The notes under the pieces are model-generated. The model ran no database searches. It saw only the letters and a list, made by a program, of their open reading frames with translations, and was not told the DNA's origin. From Sycon ciliatum (taxonomy: Eukaryota; Porifera; Calcarea; Leucosolenida; Sycettidae): a stretch of 64,000 nt of DNA. A program made the position numbers and the translations under genes. Shown piece after piece: positions 50,315-59,045 of this stretch (its first letter is position 1; every line of letters begins with the position of its first letter). The stretch is taken from positions 21,679,631 through 21,743,630 of the forward strand of contig NC_088654.1 of assembly GCF_964019385.1 (NCBI RefSeq). Reading direction: 5' to 3'.

Positions 50315-50967
50315 AGGGGCGTACGCCGCTCGCCTCCAGGAGTGGTTCCCATGCCAACTGATGAACCAACATTCCACACAATTGTATCCCACGGAGTTTC
50401 TGCTTATTCTCCTCAGACTGGGTGAAATTTTCATCCACAAGCTGCTATACGATGTCATTGCTACGCATTTTTGATTTTAAAAGACTGAACTTTTCCCCGT
50501 TTTATGGATGTTTTGTTCAGCATGACGATTGCGTGCAGTCTTGAAAGCTGCCTAAGTTTCGAATCATCTGGAGCAAACATCACACAGGGCAAGCAGAGGC
50601 CACCATTGCACGCCGGTCAAAAGACTACCCAAGGTAACTCCTGTAACAAGGATAGTTGAAAGTGGCGCTGTTTGCCATCCATCTGGACACGCACAGGAAA
50701 TGAAATCCTTCGCCTTCGGTGGCGCACAATGATTGTCGGTGACGCCGGAAATCTTTTCCGTGTCCGGCAAATGTCGGGGGACTGGATTCCACTGTGGACG
50801 TCGACTTTCAGAATATTCCTTCGAACACATATCCCTTCCAACACACTCCCATGTCACTGAAGTAACAACGGTCGCTCTACAGCTTCGCCGACGATTTCTT
50901 CCTCAGCGCTGCTCGATGCATGCAGCCTTCGCTTGCAAGTCAGGTGCGTCTCCATTCTCATCTATCT

Positions 50968-51150
50968 TGTAACAGTTTTCCCCTGTTCTCTATAACTTTA
51001 CACTCCCTCGCACCTCATGCGTCTTACGCCTGTCTATTAGCACCTTCATTGGCGCCATTGCCACATGTATACTATCACATTTTGCATATAACTGGTCGAG
51101 GCACGCTCAACCAGGCCTCTTACTTTTCAAGTTTGATTAAACCTGTTACA
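50968..51150 (+). repeat. 5' LTR of the Ty3/gypsy element
   Basis: Starts TGTAACAGTTTTCCCCTGTT and ends AAACCTGTTACA. No difference from the 3' LTR was seen by eye. A GCATATAACTGG box at about 51,083 is a possible TATA-like promoter. Confidence 0.95.
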
Positions 51151-51151
51151 C

Positions 51152-51169
51152 TGGTAGCAGAGGATGGTT
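51152..51169 (+). promoter_or_regulatory. Primer-binding site, initiator tRNA-Met
   Basis: TGGTAGCAGAGGATGGTT one base after the LTR is complementary to the 3' end of animal initiator tRNA-Met across 18 positions, as I know that tRNA. It primes minus-strand synthesis. The gag ATG lies within it. Confidence 0.9.
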
Positions 51170-52003
51170 ACTACTCTGCTTTTGGCAGGTGTTCTGGTCG
51201 CTCTGCTTACGCTCCTCGTACTCGTCGTTCGGCTGATAAACGATATCAAGACCGCTCAGCGCGTTAGCCAAGGAAACCGAACGATACATCCGAACTCGGA
51301 ACCGTGGGAGCCAACACCCCGCCTTACGAAAGAGCCGCCTGTGTTTGGAGGAGATTCCGCTACATTCAAAGAATGGACGTTTGCAATGGACATGGCCCTA
51401 CGGTCGTTGGCACTCCCAAATGCGGCACAGAGGGTCGACTACGCGGCAGGATTTTTGACTGGAAACGCTCGTCTTTGGTTGATAGCGGCATTGGAAGCTA
51501 ACCAAGTGTTTTCCGACTGGCCTGCTCTGAAAGCGGCACTTGGCGATGTGTACGGACCACGGCACAACGAGGAAACATCGCGTATGGGACTAATTTCCGC
51601 AGCGCAGCGCGGGTCGCTGGACGCATACATTGCTGCTTTCACTCGCCTCAGCCTGCAAGTGCCGGAAATCGACCACCACACCAGAGCGCTGCTGTTCGTC
51701 AGGGGTCTAGTGCCGCACATCCAGCGACAGGTCATGCGTGAGCATCCACGTACCCTGGAGCAAGCTGTCATGGCAGCAAACACCGTGGAGCAGTCGTCAG
51801 GGCCACCGGCGTCGGGGCCACCAGCCAGTAGAGAGTCGCGTTCCGTGCCCAGCTTCCGTGGTCAGGGCCTCCGCAAGCTGACGGACCAAGAGCGTGTCCA
51901 ACTGCGAGCAATGGGACACTGCTTTGCTTGCAGGAAGCCAGGCCACCTCGCTAAAGACTGTACTGAGGGTGGACAGCGCTACCCAAACGCTGGTCGCCAG
52001 TAA
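51164..52003 (+). CDS. Gag of the Ty3/gypsy element, 279 aa
   Basis: Capsid/nucleocapsid precursor that would form the particle and bind element RNA. The central region (FGGDSATFKEWTFAMDMAL, GNARLWLIAAL, DVYGPRHNEETSRMGL, LDAYIAAFTRLSLQVP) resembles the retrotransposon gag domain; a CCHC knuckle CFACRKPGHLAKDC is at residues 253-266. Unusually, the first 25 residues after the ATG are strongly hydrophobic (LLLAGVLVALLTLLVLVV), like a membrane anchor. The ATG overlaps the PBS and no other upstream start is obvious. A later Met (about residue 106) would drop this segment but also part of the capsid. The stop overlaps the pol frame by 37 bp. Confidence 0.9.
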   Translation: MVTTLLLAGVLVALLTLLVLVVRLINDIKTAQRVSQGNRTIHPNSEPWEPTPRLTKEPPVFGGDSATFKEWTFAMDMALRSLALPNAAQRVDYAAGFLTGNARLWLIAALEANQVFSDWPALKAALGDVYGPRHNEETSRMGLISAAQRGSLDAYIAAFTRLSLQVPEIDHHTRALLFVRGLVPHIQRQVMREHPRTLEQAVMAANTVEQSSGPPASGPPASRESRSVPSFRGQGLRKLTDQERVQLRAMGHCFACRKPGHLAKDCTEGGQRYPNAGRQ

Positions 52004-55000
52004 GAAAGGGGGTGCGCTTACTGGCGACGACCCAAGCGCCCACGCCGGTACCAGTCGCTAACCGGTTCGGAGCTCTGGAGGTTGAAGACGTTGCTCTCCA
52101 GGAACCTACGGAGCCGGAGACACCCATAGCTGTAGGAAATTGTCCGGTTGCAGAAGGGTGTCATGTCAGCAACGTCAGCGTCGGCAATGAACCTGAACGC
52201 GACCTACTGCGCATACAGGGAAAGATCGGCGGTCGCCGTGCAGTGATGCTGATAGATTCCGGTTCGACGCATGACTTCATTGCAGACAGTTTTGTTCGAA
52301 AGCATCATCTTGACACGGATGCAAGCTCAGCAGTGCTGAGCGTAACATTGGCGGACGGCTCGACCAGCGAGGTCCCGCAGATTTCCACACGCACGCTAAG
52401 GGTGACAGTCGGGGGCTTCAGTGAGGAACAGCACTTTACTGTGTATCCCCTGACTCGCTACGACGCTATTCTTGGCAAGCCGTGGCTTACAAGGAACAAC
52501 CCCAGCATCAACTTCCGTACGAACGAAGTTCAGTTGGACGGTGAGCCCTTTGTTGCCAAATTGCCTTCAGCTAACCCGCCGACAGCCGACCGGCCATCTG
52601 TGGAAAGCATGTTTATCAGTGGCCGACAAGCTCGTCATGCCCTGAGGAGTGGAGCCGAGGGGTTTCTTGCATGGGTCACTGCTGCAAACGAGGAGAATCG
52701 TTCCGGGCCACAACTCCAGGAATCAGAGCAACAAGACATCCAGAACCTGCTCAAGAGGTACCAGGATTTATTTCCAGACGAGCTGCCGAATGAGCTTCCA
52801 CCGAAGAGACCAGTCGACCATGAAATCCAGATAGAAGATGGAGCCAGACCACCGTCTCGACCCGCCTACCGCCTGCCGAAACCAGAGATGGACGAGCTCC
52901 AGTCACAGCTATCAGAATTACTTGAGAAGGGATTCATTGAGCCAAGTAAGTCGCCATACGGTGCACCTGTGTTTTTTGTGAAAAAGTCGGATGGTACTCT
53001 GAGAATGGTGTGCGATTGGCGAGAATTGAATAGAATTACGATCAAAAACAAAGCTTGTCTTCCTAATATTGATGACTTATTCGACACGATCCAGGGCAGT
53101 GCATATTTCTCCAAGTTGGACTTGCGGTCAGGCTACAATCAAATCAGAATTCAAGACTCGGATGTTTCTAAGACGGCCATTAATACGCCGTTCGGCCACT
53201 TCCAATTTAGAGTCATGGGATTCGGGCTGACTAATGCCCCGGCCACCTTTCAGTCTCTCATGAACTCTATTCTGCAACCGCATCTCCGAAAATTCGTTGT
53301 AGTATTCTTGGATGACATTCTAGTTTTCAGCAAGACCTGGGAAGAACATCAGCATCATCTTCAAACAGTTCTAGAAACACTTAGAAATAGTGAGCTGTAT
53401 TGCAAACAGTCTAAATGCGAATTCGGCGTGAGAGAAGTTCTCTTCTTGGGGCATAAAATCAACGGCACATCAATTTCCCCTGATCCCAAGAAGATAAGTG
53501 CTGTGGAAACATGGCCAACTCCGTCGTCAGTAACTGATGTGAGGAAGTTTCTTGGCTTTGCAAACTATTTCCGAAGGTTCATAGATCGACACTCGACCAT
53601 CTCTGGTCCATTAGAAGAAATCACCGGAAAAAATTCACGCTTTGAATGGAGCGCTGCTAGACAGAAGGCATTTGAGTCTCTAAAATCAGCATTACTCGAG
53701 GCGCCAGTGTTGCAACTGGCCGATGTTGAGAAAAGCTTCATGGTAGAAACTGACGCAAGTGACTTTGCAGTGGCGGGTGTGCTCCTGCAGCAGGGAGAAG
53801 ATATGGATTTGCATCCCGTAGCCTATTGTAGTCGGAAACTGTCAGCTGCAGAACGCAACTATACTGCGGCCGAGAGGGAAACGTTGGCTGTGGTATTTGC
53901 ATTAAAGTGCTGGAGAATCTATCTATTCCGCCACTTTGACCTGATGACTGATAATATGGGTGTTGTCTATTTACGAACCAAACCGACTCTCACCAAGCGT
54001 GAGGCAAGATGGGTAGAGTTTTTAGCTGACTATGACTTTACGGTCTTTCACAAACCAGGAAAGAAAAACATTGCCGACCCGCTTTCACGCCGTCCAGATC
54101 TGTTCAGTGATTCTGAAATAGGCGGGTCATCCTATCCTCCTAACATTCAGTTGAATGCCATAGAGCATACCCTAGAGATTAATCCAGACTTAGCGCAGTT
54201 AATTGTCAGCGGTTACAAGTGCGACAAGGATCTTGCTCCCATTATCAGGAGACTGAAAAATTCAAGCCATGACAATCTGCACGACCGTTACCTTCTAAAT
54301 GAAACACCCGGTTATCTTTATCTCAGATCTTCACCACAGAACCGGTTATGCATTCCAAAGAGTAGCAAACTCCGACTCGCCCTGCTTCAAGAATACCATG
54401 ACTGTGTGACTGCGGGGCATCCCGGTCGAGATCGCACCTATTTCAGACTCTCTAGATATTTCTATTGGCCCAGAATGGGACTGGATGTAAAGGCCTTTGT
54501 CAAGTCATGTGACGTCTGCCAACGAGTTAAAGGCGGCCAGCTAAAAACTGGTCTCTTGCAGAATTTACCAGTGCCCAGTCAGCCGTGGGCAGATATCTCG
54601 ATGGATTTTATCATGGGTTTGCCTAGGACCGACAAAGGTCATGATGCTATATATGTATTTGTAGACCGCTTGACAAAGTGTGTACATTTAGCACCTACTT
54701 CCTCTACTATTGACGCTAAAGGAAGTGCTGATCTGTATATTCAACATGTATTTCGACTTCATGGTTTGAGTTCTAGTATTGTATGTGATCGTGATCCAAG
54801 ATTTACGGCAGCATTTTTTCAGGAATTGTTTGATCGCTTAGGAACGAAACTAGCATTTAGTACTGCCAATCACCCTCAGACAGATGGCCTAACTGAACGA
54901 GTAAACAGAATAGTAGAGGATGTGCTGAGGGCTTTTGTAAATCATAAACAAGATAACTGGGATATGCTCCTACCTCTCTGTGAGTTTTCTATCAACAGCG

Positions 55001-55665
55001 CTACTCAATCATCTACAGGAAACACACCGTTCTTCTTAAATTACGGTCTAAATCCCAGAGCGCCACCCGACTTCCTCAACCCTATTCAGGGAGGCAGAGA
55101 TTCAGCTGATTGGTTGCAAGCAAGACAAGACGCGGTCAAGATCTCACAAGATGCGCTAGTGGCAGCTCAAGCTCGTCAGGCCTTCTATGCAGATCGGACA
55201 AGGGTCGAGGGAAAGCTGAAGGTGGGAGATTTGGTAATGGTCTACCGGGATTTCCTCCTGACTCCTGAAGCTCGGGACCGACCATCCCATAAATTACGCC
55301 CCAAGTGGTTTGGCCCCTTTCCTATAACCCATGTGGTCGGCCCGAATGCCTACAAGCTCAAGTTGCCTCATACCAGCCGCTGTCACCCGGTATTTAATGT
55401 GTCGGCACTCCGTGCCTACGAGAAGAACGCTATTCCTAATAGGAGACAGCCTACGCCTCCGCCTATCACGGACCTTGATGGTCATGCCCGCTATGTGGTG
55501 GAGAACATTCTCAGTCACCGCCGCCGGCAGAATCAGCTTCAGTACCTAGTCAAGTGGCAAGGCTACTCTGATGCCACTTGGGAGCCTGAACATTATTTGT
55601 TGGATGAATCTGGTAATGACATTGTTCCACTTCAGAAGTACAAAACCTTGGCTTCTGCCCGCTGA
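51967..55665 (+). CDS. Pol of the Ty3/gypsy element (protease, RT, RNase H, integrase, chromodomain)
   Basis: Numbering from the GTG at 52,012: aspartic protease LIDSGSTHDF (Asp82); RT with YFSKLDLRSGYNQI, MGFGLTNAPATF and FLDD at 432-435; RNase H beginning ETDASDFAVAGVLL (Asp581); integrase zinc domain His796/His803/Cys833/Cys836; catalytic Asp865, Asp926 and Glu962 (35 residues between the last two); a C-terminal chromodomain about 1,160-1,207 (YVVENIL, LVKWQGYSDATWEPE). The order RT-RH-IN is Ty3/gypsy, and the chromodomain marks chromovirus-type elements that target chromatin marks. No in-frame stops. Entry is probably by -1 frameshift from gag, since no ATG precedes the protease region. 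Confidence 0.95.
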   Translation, partial: GWTALPKRWSPVRKGVRLLATTQAPTPVPVANRFGALEVEDVALQEPTEPETPIAVGNCPVAEGCHVSNVSVGNEPERDLLRIQGKIGGRRAVMLIDSGSTHDFIADSFVRKHHLDTDASSAVLSVTLADGSTSEVPQISTRTLRVTVGGFSEEQHFTVYPLTRYDAILGKPWLTRNNPSINFRTNEVQLDGEPFVAKLPSANPPTADRPSVESMFISGRQARHALRSGAEGFLAWVTAANEENRSGPQLQESEQQDIQNLLKRYQDLFPDELPNELPPKRPVDHEIQIEDGARPPSRPAYRLPKPEMDELQSQLSELLEKGFIEPSKSPYGAPVFFVKKSDGTLRMVCDWRELNRITIKNKACLPNIDDLFDTIQGSAYFSKLDLRSGYNQIRIQDSDVSKTAINTPFGHFQFRVMGFGLTNAPATFQSLMNSILQPHLRKFVVVFLDDILVFSKTWEEHQHHLQTVLETLRNSELYCKQSKCEFGVREVLFLGHKINGTSISPDPKKISAVETWPTPSSVTDVRKFLGFANYFRRFIDRHSTISGPLEEITGKNSRFEWSAARQKAFESLKSALLEAPVLQLADVEKSFMVETDASDFAVAGVLLQQGEDMDLHPVAYCSRKLSAAERNYTAAERETLAVVFALKCWRIYLFRHFDLMTDNMGVVYLRTKPTLTKREARWVEFLADYDFTVFHKPGKKNIADPLSRRPDLFSDSEIGGSSYPPNIQLNAIEHTLEINPDLAQLIVSGYKCDKDLAPIIRRLKNSSHDNLHDRYLLNETPGYLYLRSSPQNRLCIPKSSKLRLALLQEYHDCVTAGHPGRDRTYFRLSRYFYWPRMGLDVKAFVKSCDVCQRVKGGQLKTGLLQNLPVPSQPWADISMDFIMGLPRTDKGHDAIYVFVDRLTKCVHLAPTSSTIDAKGSADLYIQHVFRLHGLSSSIVCDRDPRFTAAFFQELFDRLGTKLAFSTANHPQTDGLTERVNRIVEDVLRAFVNHKQDNWDMLLPLCEFSINSATQSSTGNTPFFLNYGLNPRAPPDFLNPIQGGRDSADWLQARQDAVKISQDALVAAQARQAFYADRTRVEGKLKVGDLVMVYRDFLLTPEARDRPSHKLRPKWFGPFPITHVVGPNAYKLKLPHTSRCHPVFNVSALRAYEKNAIPNRRQPTPPPITDLDGHARYVVENILSHRRRQNQLQYLVKWQGYSDATWEPEHYLLDESGNDIVPLQKYKTLASAR
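51982..51988 (+). promoter_or_regulatory. Candidate -1 ribosomal frameshift heptamer CCCAAAC
   Basis: In the gag frame this reads C CCA AAC, fitting X XXY YYZ. The pol frame is -1 relative to gag and is open from 51,967, so the heptamer lies within the 37-bp overlap, five codons before the gag stop. Pol has no ATG nearby, so a shift here would give Gag-Pol. Confidence 0.65.
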
Positions 55666-55845
55666 GTTTTGCAGTTGAACTTCTAGTTTCACCTTACACA
55701 TTTGTTGAGCTTATTACACTTTATTTGCATGGAGTTTCAGTCGTCTTATTGTGTTACTTCAAGCCTTTTTTCGTCTCGCACGTGTTTGCGCTTATTGTAC
55801 TCTATTCCACTTGAGCATTTGGGTTATAAGCTCCTTCCTCTCCAT

Positions 55846-55858
55846 AGGAGGGGGATGA
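55846..55858 (+). promoter_or_regulatory. Polypurine tract
   Basis: AGGAGGGGGATGA directly before the 3' LTR, the position where plus-strand synthesis is primed. Confidence 0.85.
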
Positions 55859-56041
55859 TGTAACAGTTTTCCCCTGTTCTCTATAACTTTACACTCCCTC
55901 GCACCTCATGCGTCTTACGCCTGTCTATTAGCACCTTCATTGGCGCCATTGCCACATGTATACTATCACATTTTGCATATAACTGGTCGAGGCACGCTCA
56001 ACCAGGCCTCTTACTTTTCAAGTTTGATTAAACCTGTTACA
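55859..56041 (+). repeat. 3' LTR of the Ty3/gypsy element
   Basis: 183 bp, same termini and, by eye, the same sequence as the 5' LTR. Followed by the TATCT duplication. Confidence 0.95.
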
Positions 56042-56502
56042 TATCTCTTGACCTTCGCCACTAGCACTGGCTACACGCTTTGCCTGCTGCTCAAAATAGC
56101 TCTGAATAGAGTGCTGGCCCTCTGGATGTCGATGCTTCATTTTTCTTTTCCACAAAGCGAAAGCATCGTCCAAAACACGACGAACTTCGTCAAAACAAAC
56201 TGCAAAGGAAATTTGACTCTGAGATCGAGGAATCCGGCGATGTAGAGACTTTGTTGAACCCAGTCCAGTACACTGTGTCCCAGCACCGCTTTCACACCTG
56301 GGCTAGTCACAGTCCTCGGACCGTCACCATGGTCACTCGCGTCAGCATGGTCAGGCGCGGACTCCAGGCGCCATGCATGCACTTGCACGTGCACTGCGAG
56401 CGCTGGGCCTGAAAAGGCTGGATCCAAAAAAATTCTGTACCAATATCGAATTTTTTTTACTGGTTCCCGGGCATCCCGGGAACCGCCCTATGTACGCCCC
56501 TG

Positions 56503-57200
56503 CCAGATTCCGTTGGCGGCAACATCAAGACGAGCCTGATCAGCGGTCGTTGTGGACAGAAGCCGGAATTTTTCTCCGGTGACTGGCTGCAGCATCGGTT
56601 CTGTGCACACACCATGCGTGAACTGACGCAGAACATCAGCCGTGAGGTCTCGAATTTCATTGTGTCGAATACTGGGGAATCCCCCAGTACTGCAGGACAA
56701 GGCATGGGTGACGTCAAAGTTACCATGGCCACAGACGCATCCTGATGGCATGCGTGCTGGTGTCCACCCGTACCGGAGACAGAGGGCATCGCGAAACTCC
56801 GCCTTGGACAAACGAAATCCATGGATGGCTAGAGGGCGGCAAGTCAGCCAGCTGGAGGCCCCCTTCTCCGAAGCTAGGGTCAATTGCAGCTCAAGCTCTG
56901 CTCCAGCACCATCCTTGAAATACTTCACGGCTGCCAGGAGGTTGGTTCGCAAAGTCGTACGTACCTCTGCCTTCATGCGGAGAACTTGCGCCGCGGTGCC
57001 ATCTAGGGAGGAATCTTGGGCGATTAGTTTCTCCCACAGGGATGTCGTGATCTTGCGTGAATTGCGGTAGTTGCCGCCCATAGATGTCGGGTCGGTGATG
57101 CCAAGACCACCATGGCGACATGGGAAGGCCAGCAGTGCACGCTCCTGAGAAGACGGTGGCGCGAATTTGCATCTGCAGTGCCGTTCAAACCTGGCGCGAG
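56503..57200 (-). pseudogene. RLE-type non-LTR copy c/d: middle piece
   Basis: The minus strand reads ERALLAFPCRHGGLGITDPT, SSWLTCRPLAIHGFRLSKAE, FRDALCLRYGW, a finger around CVCGHGNFDVTHALSCSTGG with RHNEIRD, EPMLQPVTGEKFR and QARLDVAANGIW, where the hAT-like element cuts it. The rest is at 49,880-50,314. The upstream RT is missing (5' truncation near 57,195 against Harbinger-like sequence). Few lesions other than the insertion. Confidence 0.85.
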
Positions 57201-57416
57201 ATACGCACAGAAGTACGTTTGTACGATTTTCTTGACCCGGGTTGATTTCAACCCTCCCCTTGGGGGGAGGGTTGAAATCAACCCGGGGCGAAATTTCAAC
57301 CCGGGTCAAGCGCAATGCGTCATGTAAACGCGCAATTCATTTTATGCACATGGCGGGTTGAAATCTGACCCGGGTCGAACTCAACCCGGGTTGAAACGCC
57401 TCATGTAAACACCGCT
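57200..57416. repeat. Palindromic CAACCCGGGTTGA sequence, right end of the Harbinger-like element
   Basis: GGTTGATTTCAACCCTCCCC and its mirror GGGGAGGGTTGAAATCAACC form a near-perfect hairpin around 57,240-57,285, followed by further GACCCGGGTTGA words and the TIR. Confidence 0.75.
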
Positions 57417-57430
57417 TTAGTACACTAAGA

Positions 57431-57608
57431 TGTTATAACGGTCACAGTACGTGTATTTGTCTCTTGTACGGGCAAGAACAAAGTAATACAGCTAGCGTGT
57501 GTTGAAGAAGAAAATGAGCGGAAACGTACTATGCTGTGAAACACGCATGCGGCATGATCAGGGCAATTGACAGCTGAAAAGAAAAGGAAAGCAAACAAAC
57601 ACACACGC

Positions 57609-57644
<36 letters not shown>

Positions 57645-58779
57645 CAACAACAACAACAACAAGTGCCATACGCATGAATGTTAACGGCCAACGCCAAGGC
57701 CGACACCATCGCAAATTGCCAGCCCACCGAGACGACGACGTGAACCGCGGAGACGAAGGTCGACAGCCCGGAAAACAGCAAACTGATGGTGGATCCGCAC
57801 CCAGGACATGACGTTGCTGTAGGACTTGTCCCACCTGGAGGCAAGGCGCATAGCAAGTCGCCGTTGATACGCACGGTACTCTGTGTGCAGTGCACCATCA
57901 GTTGAGCAGACCAGCGGGGTGAAGGATGCTCGCAGCTCCTCTGCGGCCGCCTTGTACTTTCTCTTCTTGGAAGAGGCAGCACTGTTGGATACAGCGTTCC
58001 AAGAGAGGTTCGAGCGGACATAGCTGGGTGCGTCGGCATCCACGATGCGGTTGTCAAAGTACGCCACCCTGTCTCCTTCCCAAACTCCCCGGACCAGCCA
58101 ATCCGCCTGCAGTGTGGGGCGGTTGTTGCCATCCTGCACAGGTACCATCACCGGCTCGACAGCCACACCTCCCCATGCAACGTCTGCCAGCCGGGCATCG
58201 AAGTCGCGGACGTCGTTGTGCCCGCGCTTGATGAGCCCACCCTTCATGCAATCCAGACCATGCTGTAGAGAGAAAGCAGCTCCACAGCCATCGCAATGCG
58301 ACGGGAGAGCGTTCGGCTCCTGGCCATAGCGAATGGCCAACTGATCGCGGAACTGGACCGCCGACATGTCATAACCTTCCTGCTTGAGAGGAAGCACGGT
58401 CAACCAGCCGGAAGCGTTGCCATCAACGATGCGGTTGAGGGTCCGCTGTTGGCGACGCGGAAGCGCAGCTCGGAGGACTTTACTACGTTCCGTCATCTGC
58501 AGGTCTCGAGCACGGCTGACCTCGCTGGTGACTTGACGGCACTGGCTGATGTGGTGAGCCATGTCGACCGGTGCACCGGTGCAAATGGCAGCCTGCAGAA
58601 TCTCAGTGGCGCGCTTCGATGTGGCATGAGCATCAGGGGCTGACGTAACGGGATTGGCCAGGCCGAGACCTCCCACTTTGGCTGGAAGGGCCAACAGATC
58701 TTGCTCAACGTCAAGCACCTCACGACCTAGCAAGCTGGGGGCGAATACGTGCCGGATAGTGTCCCGCAGGGGAGTATAC
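57431..58779 (-). mobile_element. 5'-truncated RLE-type non-LTR copy e, 13-bp TSD
   Basis: TAGTACACTAAGA occurs at 57,418-57,430 and 58,780-58,792. The element's 3' end (left) carries TTGCCCGTACAAGAGAC near 57,458-57,474 and no poly(A). CA and CAA microsatellites (57,600-57,660) sit in its 3' UTR. It landed exactly beside the Harbinger-like end. Confidence 0.9.
57681..58733 (-). CDS. C-terminal 350 aa of an RLE-type non-LTR protein
   Basis: VEQDLLALPAKVGGLGLANP, ASGWLTVLPLKQEGYDMSAV, FRDQLAIRYGQEP, a finger CDGCGAAFSLQHGLDCMKGG with RGHNDVRD, EPVMVPVQDG, then the nuclease QADWLVRGVW, AYFDNRIVDADAPSY and AAEELRASFTPLVCSTDGAL. More diverged from the intact protein than copy b, but the Asp...Gly-x-Trp...Asp spacing is kept. 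The frame continues upstream of the first Met to about 58,775 (LRDTIRHVFAPSLLGREV). RT missing. Confidence 0.85.
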   Translation of the reverse strand: MLGREVLDVEQDLLALPAKVGGLGLANPVTSAPDAHATSKRATEILQAAICTGAPVDMAHHISQCRQVTSEVSRARDLQMTERSKVLRAALPRRQQRTLNRIVDGNASGWLTVLPLKQEGYDMSAVQFRDQLAIRYGQEPNALPSHCDGCGAAFSLQHGLDCMKGGLIKRGHNDVRDFDARLADVAWGGVAVEPVMVPVQDGNNRPTLQADWLVRGVWEGDRVAYFDNRIVDADAPSYVRSNLSWNAVSNSAASSKKRKYKAAAEELRASFTPLVCSTDGALHTEYRAYQRRLAMRLASRWDKSYSNVMSWVRIHHQFAVFRAVDLRLRGSRRRLGGLAICDGVGLGVGR

Positions 58780-58792
58780 TAGTACACTAAGA

Positions 58793-59031
58793 GTCTCACA
58801 TCGTACACACTTCGTTGCACTCTGCCATACGATTTTCCTTTCTCTGGCTGTAAAATCAAGGTGGGGCGCTCTCGCGAGACGGGGCGCTCTGGCGGTACTT
58901 TACGGTACTATATTTTCATATTACAATTGAAAGGAACTATAAAGTCAATATGGAAGGGAAATAGATTGAAAAATTAGCCTTTTCAAGTTTTTGAGCCATC
59001 AACAGGGACATGTACGATGTACGATGTACAT
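58793..59031. other. Short spacer between two RLE-type insertions
   Basis: AT-rich sequence including GGGGCGCTCTCGCGAGACGG at about 58,863. No gene seen. Confidence 0.5.
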
Positions 59032-59045
59032 GTGCATGTATGATG

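Larger units (their letters stand above)
50968..56041 (+). mobile_element. Complete Ty3/gypsy chromodomain LTR retrotransposon, 5,074 bp
   Basis: Two 183-bp LTRs (TGTAACAG...CTGTTACA) that I read as identical, a TATCT duplication at 50,963-50,967 and 56,042-56,046, a PBS matching initiator tRNA-Met, gag, pol with protease-RT-RNase H-integrase-chromodomain, and a polypurine tract. No stop or frameshift was found beyond the gag/pol junction. It interrupts the hAT-like element and is the youngest layer of the nest. All parts needed for autonomous retrotransposition appear present. Confidence 0.95.
50315..56502 (-). mobile_element. hAT-like transposon remnant (itself split by a Ty3/gypsy element)
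   Basis: The ends are CAGGGGCGTAC in inverted orientation (50,315 and ending 56,502), a hAT-type terminus, flanked by CCAGA at 50,310-50,314 and 56,503-56,507. With the gypsy insertion removed the element is about 1.1 kb. Its minus strand reads KRKMKHRHPEGQHSIQSYFE up to the gypsy site and continues beyond it (EIDENGDAPDLQAKA), and further on KRHFQLSLLQELPWVVF-stop-PACNGGLCLPCVMFAPDD, which resembles the TTF-type zinc-finger N-terminus of hAT transposases. The catalytic domain is absent. A 5-bp duplication is shorter than the usual 8 for hAT. Confidence 0.65.
49528..57416. mobile_element. Harbinger-like TIR pair (TTA duplication) split by nested insertions
   Basis: The left end GGCTGTGTTTACATGAG and the inverted right end AGCGGTGTTTACATGAG are followed on both sides by TTTCAACCCGGGT-GAGTTC-like palindromic words (CAACCCGGGTTGA). 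TTA flanks both (49,525-49,527; 57,417-57,419), the TWA-type duplication of PIF/Harbinger elements. What belongs to this element is only about 200 bp at each end; the middle is later insertions. No transposase seen, so MITE-like. Confidence 0.6.
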
